Source: Stappia indica (lineage in GTDB: Bacteria > Pseudomonadota > Alphaproteobacteria > Rhizobiales > Stappiaceae). Taken from it: DNA of 64,000 nt. The stretch spans positions 372,001 through 436,000 of the forward strand of contig NZ_MBQE01000004.1 in assembly GCF_001696535.1 (NCBI RefSeq), given 5' to 3'. The notes below the pieces were generated by a model. It made no database searches, was not told where the DNA came from, and saw nothing but the letters and a program-made list of their open reading frames with translations. The first letter of the stretch is position 1; each line of letters begins with the position of its first letter. Below are positions 59,368-64,000 of the stretch, piece by piece. Made by a program: the position numbers and the translations under genes.

Positions 59368-60081
59368 TCAGTCGGCGAGCTGGATGCGCACGCGCCGGTT
59401 CTGGCGGCCCTTCTTCTCGATCTTGGTGACGATGAGCGGGCCGATCTCCGAGGTGCGGCTGACATGGGTGCCGCCGCAGGGCTGCAGGTCGACATCGCCG
59501 ATGCGCACCAACCGCACGCGCCCGCTGCCCATCGGCGGCTTGACGCTCATGGTCTTGACCATCTCGGGCTTGGCCAGCAGCTCCTCGTCGGTGATCCAGT
59601 CGGTGGTGACCGCATGGTCGGCGGCGGCGATCTCGTTGACCTTCGCCGCGACCTCGTCCTTGTCCGGGCTGCCCTCGGGCAGGTCGAAGTCGAGACGGCC
59701 TTCGCCCTCGCCGATCTGGCCGCCGGTGACGGGGAAGGGCAGGACGACGGAGAGCAGGTGCAACGCGGTATGCACGCGCATCAACCGGTAGCGGCGGTCC
59801 CAGTCGAGATGCAGCACGATCTCGTCGCCGACGGCAGGGAGCGTCTCGCCCTCGGCCGGAACATGGACGATCTGGCTGCGGTCCTCGCCATAGACGGTGG
59901 TGGCAATGGCGATCTGGCGGCCGTCGGCCAGCTCGATGCGGCCGTTGTCGCCGGGCTGCCCGCCGCCGGTCGCATAGAAGACGGTCCGGTCGAGGACGAT
60001 GCCGCCGCGATCGGTGATGGCGGTCACCCGCGCATCGCAGCTGCGCAGATAGGCATCGTCTCGAAAAAGCAGTTCCGTCAT
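59368..60081 (-). CDS. Alanyl-tRNA editing protein (AlaX family)
   Basis: 237 residues, free-standing editing domain that hydrolyses Ser-tRNA(Ala) or similar mischarged tRNA. Zinc ligands are in HTALHLLS (HxxxH) and CGGTHV (CxxxH). An N-terminal beta domain (TELLFRDDAYLRSCDARV) places it with the medium AlaX-M type. Start at 60081 gives the family N-terminus. It lies 38 bp upstream of sseA on the minus strand, so both may be co-transcribed. Confidence 0.9.
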   Translation of the reverse strand: MTELLFRDDAYLRSCDARVTAITDRGGIVLDRTVFYATGGGQPGDNGRIELADGRQIAIATTVYGEDRSQIVHVPAEGETLPAVGDEIVLHLDWDRRYRLMRVHTALHLLSVVLPFPVTGGQIGEGEGRLDFDLPEGSPDKDEVAAKVNEIAAADHAVTTDWITDEELLAKPEMVKTMSVKPPMGSGRVRLVRIGDVDLQPCGGTHVSRTSEIGPLIVTKIEKKGRQNRRVRIQLAD

Positions 60082-60180
60082 GAGAAGTCCCCGGTCGGTC
60101 AGCCGTGATTCAGGCAGGAGCGCCAGCCTATCCGATCGGCACCGGCAATCAACCATCCGCGGCGGCAAGGCGCGGCGCGC

Positions 60181-61632
60181 TCAAAGGATCGGCGAGAACA
60201 GCCGCGCGGCCTGGGCGATGAGGCGGAAGGCGAAGGAGCGCACCTCCAGATCCTCCGGCGTCGTCGGGCGGGAATTGGCGAAATCGCGCTCCAGCATCCG
60301 CTCCACCTTGCCGATGGACCGCTCGTGGGTGAACCACAGCGTCACCTCGAAATTGATGTGGAAGGAGCGGGAATCGAAGTTCACCGTGCCGATGCCGGCG
60401 AGCGCGTCGTCGACCAGGATCACCTTCTGGTGCAGGAAGCCGGACGTGTAGCGATAGACCTTGATGCCGTAGTCGACCATGTCGTCGGCATGGGCATAGC
60501 TCGCCAGCCAGACCAGCCGGTGGTCGGCCTTTTCGGGGAGCAGGATACGCACGTCGACGCCGCGCATGGACGCGGCCATCAGCGCGGTCTGCATCGCCTC
60601 TTCCGGCACGAAATAGGGACTGACGATCCACAGCCGCTCGCGCGCCCTGGCGATGGCCTCGGAAAAGGCGATGGCGCAGTCGTCGAAGCGGTCGGCAGGG
60701 CCCGTCGGCATGACCAGCACCGGCTCGTCGCCCGGCTGGGGGATCGGCACCGGCAGATAGGGACGGATCGGCGTGCCGGTGGCCCAGTGCCAGTCCTCGC
60801 AGAAGGAGAGGGCGCAGGCGATGGCGGCCGGCCCGTCGACCTTCACATGGGTGTCGCGCCAGTGGCCGAATTCCTTCGACAGGCCGACATACTCGTCGCC
60901 GACATTATGCCCGCCGACCCAGGCGGCCTCGCCGTCGACCACGACGATCTTGCGGTGGTTGCGGTAGTTGAGCCGCATCGGCCCGGTGAAGCGCAGCCAC
61001 TTGTGGCGCTGGTTGAAGCCGGCGATCTGGACGCCGGCCTCGCGCAGCCGGCGGCGATAGCTGCGCGGCAGGCTCTTGGAGCCGACATCATCGTAGAGGA
61101 CATGGACGCGCACGCCCGCCCTGGCGCGCTCGGTCAGCACCTCGGCGAGCCGCTGGCCCAGCATGTCGTCGCGGATGATGAAGAACTGGACCAGCACCTC
61201 GTGGCGGGCCCTGGCAATGCCGGCGAAGATGGACTCGAACGTGTCCGGCCCGTCGACCAGCAGCTCCACCGAATTGCCGGCTAGGAACGGCACCTGCGCG
61301 ATGCGGGTGAGCACCGGCCAGCTGGTGCTGGTGGTGGCATCGGCAAGGCGCAGCTCGCCGGCGCGCGCGGCGCGGGTGGTGCGGCCGGCATAGGTGCGGA
61401 CCTCGCCGTAATCCTCGAACCGCTTCCAGCCGAAGACGAGGTAGAGGAAGGCGGTGGGGAAGGGCAGGAACAGCAGCGACAGGAGCCAGGCGATCGAGCC
61501 CTGCGAGGTGCGCGAATGCAGCACCTCGCGCACCGCGCACACGGCGGCAAGCGTGTAGAGCGCGAAGGTGAGCGCGGCGATGATCGGAAGGTTGGCGACG
61601 AGCGCCTCGGCGAGATCGAAGTCGCGGATCAT
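60181..61632 (-). CDS. cls: Cardiolipin synthase
   Basis: 483 residues. Two N-terminal membrane helices (residues 10-33 and 45-66) anchor it. Two phospholipase-D HKD motifs follow: NYRNHRKIVVVDGEAAWVGG and FLHQKVILVDDALAGIGTVN. It condenses phosphatidylglycerol with another phospholipid to form cardiolipin. Upstream by 39 bp lies a pair of GGCAGG palindromes. The gene is alone in its transcription unit or shares it with cysK upstream. Confidence 0.94.
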   Translation of the reverse strand: MIRDFDLAEALVANLPIIAALTFALYTLAAVCAVREVLHSRTSQGSIAWLLSLLFLPFPTAFLYLVFGWKRFEDYGEVRTYAGRTTRAARAGELRLADATTSTSWPVLTRIAQVPFLAGNSVELLVDGPDTFESIFAGIARARHEVLVQFFIIRDDMLGQRLAEVLTERARAGVRVHVLYDDVGSKSLPRSYRRRLREAGVQIAGFNQRHKWLRFTGPMRLNYRNHRKIVVVDGEAAWVGGHNVGDEYVGLSKEFGHWRDTHVKVDGPAAIACALSFCEDWHWATGTPIRPYLPVPIPQPGDEPVLVMPTGPADRFDDCAIAFSEAIARARERLWIVSPYFVPEEAMQTALMAASMRGVDVRILLPEKADHRLVWLASYAHADDMVDYGIKVYRYTSGFLHQKVILVDDALAGIGTVNFDSRSFHINFEVTLWFTHERSIGKVERMLERDFANSRPTTPEDLEVRSFAFRLIAQAARLFSPIL

Positions 61633-61670
61633 CTCAACTCGGAGGTGAAAAGGGTCGGGGGAAGACGGTA

Positions 61671-61705
61671 GGCAGGAACCTGCCCGAATACAAGGCAGGC
61701 CTGCC
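61671..61705. repeat. Two tandem GGCAGG/CCTGCC palindromes upstream of cls
   Basis: GGCAGG-AA-CCTGCC (61671-61684), nine bases, then GGCAGG-CCTGCC (61694-61705). They lie between the cysK stop and the cls start, either as the cysK terminator or as a regulator site for cls. Confidence 0.5.
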
Positions 61706-61768
61706 CCTTATGATCCGCTTCACGGACCCTTGCGCCGGCTTCCGCAGCGTCCCGCTCAGGTCACCTCC

Positions 61769-62809
61769 TCAGGCGACCTGCTCGAACGGGGCGGCGATGC
61801 TGCTCGGCTTTTCCAGCCAGCCCGGGACCGGCAGGTCCTTGGAGCGCAGGAAGTCCGGGTTGAACAGCTTCGACTGGTAGCGGTTGCCGTAGTCGCACAG
61901 GATGGTGACGATGGTGTGCCCGGGGCCCATCTCGCGCGCCATCCGGATGGCGCCGGCGACATTGATGCCGGAGGAACCGCCAAGGCACAGGCCCTCGTGC
62001 TCCAACAGGTCGAAGACGACCTGAACCGCCTCCGCATCCGGGATCTGGAACGGCATGTCGACCGGCGCATCCTCCAGATTGGCGGTGATGCGGCCCTGGC
62101 CGATGCCCTCGGTGATCGAGGAGCCTTCCGCCTTCAGCTCGCCATGGGCGTAGTAGTTGTAGAGCGCCGCGCCCATCGGATCGGCAAGGCCGATGCGGAT
62201 CTTCGGGTTGAACTGCTTCAGCGCCATGCCGACGCCGGCCAGCGTGCCGCCCGAACCGACGGCGCAGACGAAGCCGTCGACCTTGCCGTCGGTCTGGCGC
62301 CAGATCTCCGGGCCGGTCGTCTCGATATGGGCCTGCCGGTTGGCGACATTGTCGAACTGGTTGGCCCAGATCGCGCCGTTGGCTTCCGTCTTCGCCATCT
62401 GCTCGGCAAGGCGGCCGGACAGTTTCACGTAATTGTTGGGATTGCGGTAGGGCACCGCCGGCACCTCGACCAGCTCGGCGCCGGCCAGCCGCAGCATGTC
62501 CTTCTTTTCCTGGCTCTGGGTCTCGGGGATGACGATCACCGAGGGGTAGCCGAGCGCATTGCCGACCAGCGCCAGACCGATGCCGGTATTGCCGGCCGTG
62601 CCCTCGACGATGACGCCGCCGGGACGCAGGGCGCCGCGCGCTTCCGCATCGCGGACGATGTAGAGGGCGGCGCGGTCCTTGACCGACTGGCCGGGATTCA
62701 TGAACTCGGCCTTGCCGTAGATCTCGCAGCCGGTCAGCTCGGAGGCCCGGTTCAGACGGATCAGCGGCGTGTTGCCGATTGCGTCGATCACGGAGGTCTT
62801 GATGTCCAT
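61769..62809 (-). CDS. cysK: Cysteine synthase (O-acetylserine sulfhydrylase)
   Basis: 346 residues, PLP fold type II. Lys44 in GQSVKDRAALY binds PLP, and GTAGNTGIGLALV with VCAVGSGGTLAGV are the phosphate and substrate loops. It makes cysteine from O-acetylserine and sulfide. It is slightly longer than E. coli CysK, typical of an alphaproteobacterial subgroup sometimes annotated CysK2-like. Divergent from the ChrR-like gene. Confidence 0.93.
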   Translation of the reverse strand: MDIKTSVIDAIGNTPLIRLNRASELTGCEIYGKAEFMNPGQSVKDRAALYIVRDAEARGALRPGGVIVEGTAGNTGIGLALVGNALGYPSVIVIPETQSQEKKDMLRLAGAELVEVPAVPYRNPNNYVKLSGRLAEQMAKTEANGAIWANQFDNVANRQAHIETTGPEIWRQTDGKVDGFVCAVGSGGTLAGVGMALKQFNPKIRIGLADPMGAALYNYYAHGELKAEGSSITEGIGQGRITANLEDAPVDMPFQIPDAEAVQVVFDLLEHEGLCLGGSSGINVAGAIRMAREMGPGHTIVTILCDYGNRYQSKLFNPDFLRSKDLPVPGWLEKPSSIAAPFEQVA

Positions 62810-63171
62810 CGCTCGTTCCGTCCGTTCCAGTGTTGCGGCGCTCCTTGCACCGGGTGCGGGCCGCGTATCGATTGGCCGGCAGGGTAGGCTGCAGGGGCTG
62901 GGCCTTCAAGCGAACCCATCCCATTTGTCAGGTCGTCGTTGATAATCCTTTCGGCGCTGTTCTACAAAGTTGATCGATAAATCATCACAGTGCACGTAAG
63001 CTTGGAATCGTATGCTTGCGATGATCCGCTCCCGGGCTGGCGTCGTAACACTGGCAAAGGATCTCCGGGAACGACCGCTCCATCATTCGGGATGTATTGG
63101 CGCGGAGCCGTTCGTGGAGTATGAGCGATGAGACGCGGCCTTGGGGGCGCCGCGACAGGGATTGGACTGAA
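62810..63171. promoter_or_regulatory. 362-bp divergent region between cysK and the ChrR-like gene
   Basis: Contains an ECF-type promoter candidate near 63022 (listed separately) and otherwise no gene. A small ORF-like stretch just upstream of the chosen ChrR start (63121) may or may not be translated. Confidence 0.5.
63022..63050 (+). promoter_or_regulatory. RpoE(ECF11)-like promoter candidate TGATCC-N18-TAACA
   Basis: TGATCC (63022-63027), then 18 bases, then TAACA (63046-63050). This resembles the TGATCC-N18-TAAGA type I recall for ChrR-controlled RpoE in Rhodobacter, with one mismatch. It reads towards the ChrR-like gene. Confidence 0.4.
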
Positions 63172-63816
63172 ATGGACGCATCACGCGAACAGTTCGACGC
63201 GCTGCTGGCCGGATACGTGGCCGGGACGCTCGCCGAACCTGCAAGACTGCTCGTGCGCAGCCATCTCGACCTGTCGCCGGTCAATCGCGGTTTCGTCCGC
63301 GATCTGGAGGCTGCAGGCGGGACGATGCTCGAGGAAATCGCTCCCGTGAGGATCGAGAACCGCGACGCCATGCTGGCCGCGATTTTCGCCGCCTCCGCCG
63401 ACGAGCCGATCACCGTACCGCAGGCGGCGACCAGGACACGGCTGCCGCTGCCGCTCTTCGATTTCATCGGCAAGGATGTGGCGGACATCCCCTGGAAGAC
63501 GAAGCTTCCGGGGCTGAAGGAGTACAAGGTCGCCGACATGGACGGCTGCAGCGCCAGCCTGCTGTGGATCCGCGCCGGAATGGCGATGCCGTCCCACACC
63601 CACCACGGCACCGAGCTGACGCTGGTGCTGGAGGGCGGCTTCTCCGACCTGCACGGGCACTATGTGCGCGGCGACGTCGCCTATGCCGACGACGATGTCG
63701 ACCATCGTCCGGTGGCCGACGACGACGAGGACTGCATCTGCTTTGCCGTGACCGAAGGCAGCCTGCGCCTGACCGGCCCAATCGGCCGGCTGTTCGCCCC
63801 GTTCATGCGGGGATGA
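63172..63816 (+). CDS. ChrR-like cupin anti-sigma-factor relative without zinc ligands in the ASD
   Basis: 214 residues, close to the 213 of Rhodobacter ChrR. The N-terminal anti-sigma domain shape is kept (ALLAGYVAGTLAEPARLLV, then HLDLSPVN), but Cys35 and Cys38 of ChrR are Ser and Asn here and the first His is missing, so zinc-dependent sigma binding is doubtful. The C-terminal cupin has HTHHGTELTLVLEGG and DDDVDHRP with metal-ligand His/Glu. A sigma gene is not adjacent, as would be usual. Start at 63172 fits the family better than an ATG at 63121. Confidence 0.75.
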   Translation: MDASREQFDALLAGYVAGTLAEPARLLVRSHLDLSPVNRGFVRDLEAAGGTMLEEIAPVRIENRDAMLAAIFAASADEPITVPQAATRTRLPLPLFDFIGKDVADIPWKTKLPGLKEYKVADMDGCSASLLWIRAGMAMPSHTHHGTELTLVLEGGFSDLHGHYVRGDVAYADDDVDHRPVADDDEDCICFAVTEGSLRLTGPIGRLFAPFMRG

Positions 63817-63988
63817 TCCGGCACGGGTGATCCGGCGGCGTTGAACTGCCGTCGGCACTCTGGCGCAGCTGGTCTGCGCGACTGCCTCGACCGGGCCTTG
63901 AGGGATCCGGTCGAGCTGATTTCTTTTGTCTTTTTCGAGCGATGAAGCAATCCACCGACGCGCACCTGCCGTAAACCCCTGACACAAC

Positions 63989-63998
63989 AGGAAGGAGG
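63989..63998 (+). promoter_or_regulatory. Ribosome-binding site of a gene starting beyond the window
   Basis: AGGAAGGAGG two bases before the end of the window, in an otherwise gene-free stretch after the ChrR-like gene. It strongly suggests an ATG within a few bases past the edge. Confidence 0.55.
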
Positions 63999-64000
63999 CA

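Noticed and set aside
59055-59495. Alternative frame across the sseA/AlaX junction
   Set aside because: Both flanking genes are unambiguous by catalytic motifs, and the alternative product is Ala/Arg-rich without similarity.
62950-62975. LexA-box-like GTTCTACAAAGTTGA
   Set aside because: The second half-site does not match GTTC at the required seven-base spacing.

Overview
The window is high-GC, tightly packed bacterial DNA. The gene families (TAXI-type TRAP transporter, heterotetrameric sarcosine oxidase in the order B-D-A-G, DUF1194, the PF13769 'virulence factor' family, many LysR regulators, ChrR-like protein) point to an alphaproteobacterium of the Hyphomicrobiales. A Stappia/Roseibium-like relative is my best guess, but this is inferred from gene content only. 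I found no rRNA, tRNA, CRISPR array, transposase or phage gene.

Layout. 1-8.4 kb: a peptide-type ABC importer with an M20 peptidase, all on the minus strand but split by a TAXI-TRAP operon on the plus strand. 8.5-14.5 kb: unrelated single genes (membrane-anchored unknown, pirin, a low-GC restriction-type nuclease, a phosphonate-monoesterase-like sulfatase, LysR). 14.6-17.4 kb: a two-gene molybdenum hydroxylase (IorAB type). 19.2-26.8 kb: iron alcohol dehydrogenase, LysR and soxBDAG. 26.9-31.7 kb: a spermidine/putrescine-family ABC importer. 32.1-48.3 kb: a one-carbon region with an MttB-superfamily methyltransferase, a dimethylglycine-dehydrogenase-like flavoprotein, a homocysteine methyltransferase, a corrinoid-activating ferredoxin (RACo type), a methyl-THF methyltransferase, MTHFR, a PF13769 protein, DUF1638, a corrinoid protein and a TIM-barrel/methylglyoxal-synthase fusion. 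48.6-56.4 kb: stress and drug-efflux cassettes (paired SMR pumps with MarR; LysR/WrbA/MFS; an ECF41 sigma cassette). 56.6-62.8 kb: fhs, sseA, an AlaX-type editing protein, cls and cysK, all on the minus strand. The window ends with a ChrR-like protein.

How the genes work together. The centre of the window reads as a route for methylated amines. The ABC importer brings in a betaine-like compound. The MttB homologue (corrinoid route) or the Bmt-like enzyme (homocysteine route) removes the first methyl group. The DMGDH-like enzyme and sarcosine oxidase remove the next two onto tetrahydrofolate, and MTHFR and Fhs interconvert the folate one-carbon units. The same genes also supply every module of a split cobalamin-dependent methionine synthase (homocysteine, folate and corrinoid modules on separate proteins, reactivated by the ferredoxin).

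The most unusual feature is that the three enzymes expected to dock on the corrinoid protein (homocysteine methyltransferase, RACo, methyl-THF methyltransferase) end in arginine-rich tails. MttB has an arginine-rich N-terminus, and the corrinoid protein itself starts with a strongly acidic stretch. Other notable items are a textbook ECF41 cassette with a recognisable promoter, MarR-type operators at the SMR and marR promoters beside a truncated deaminase gene, and a ChrR-like protein without the zinc ligands of the anti-sigma domain.
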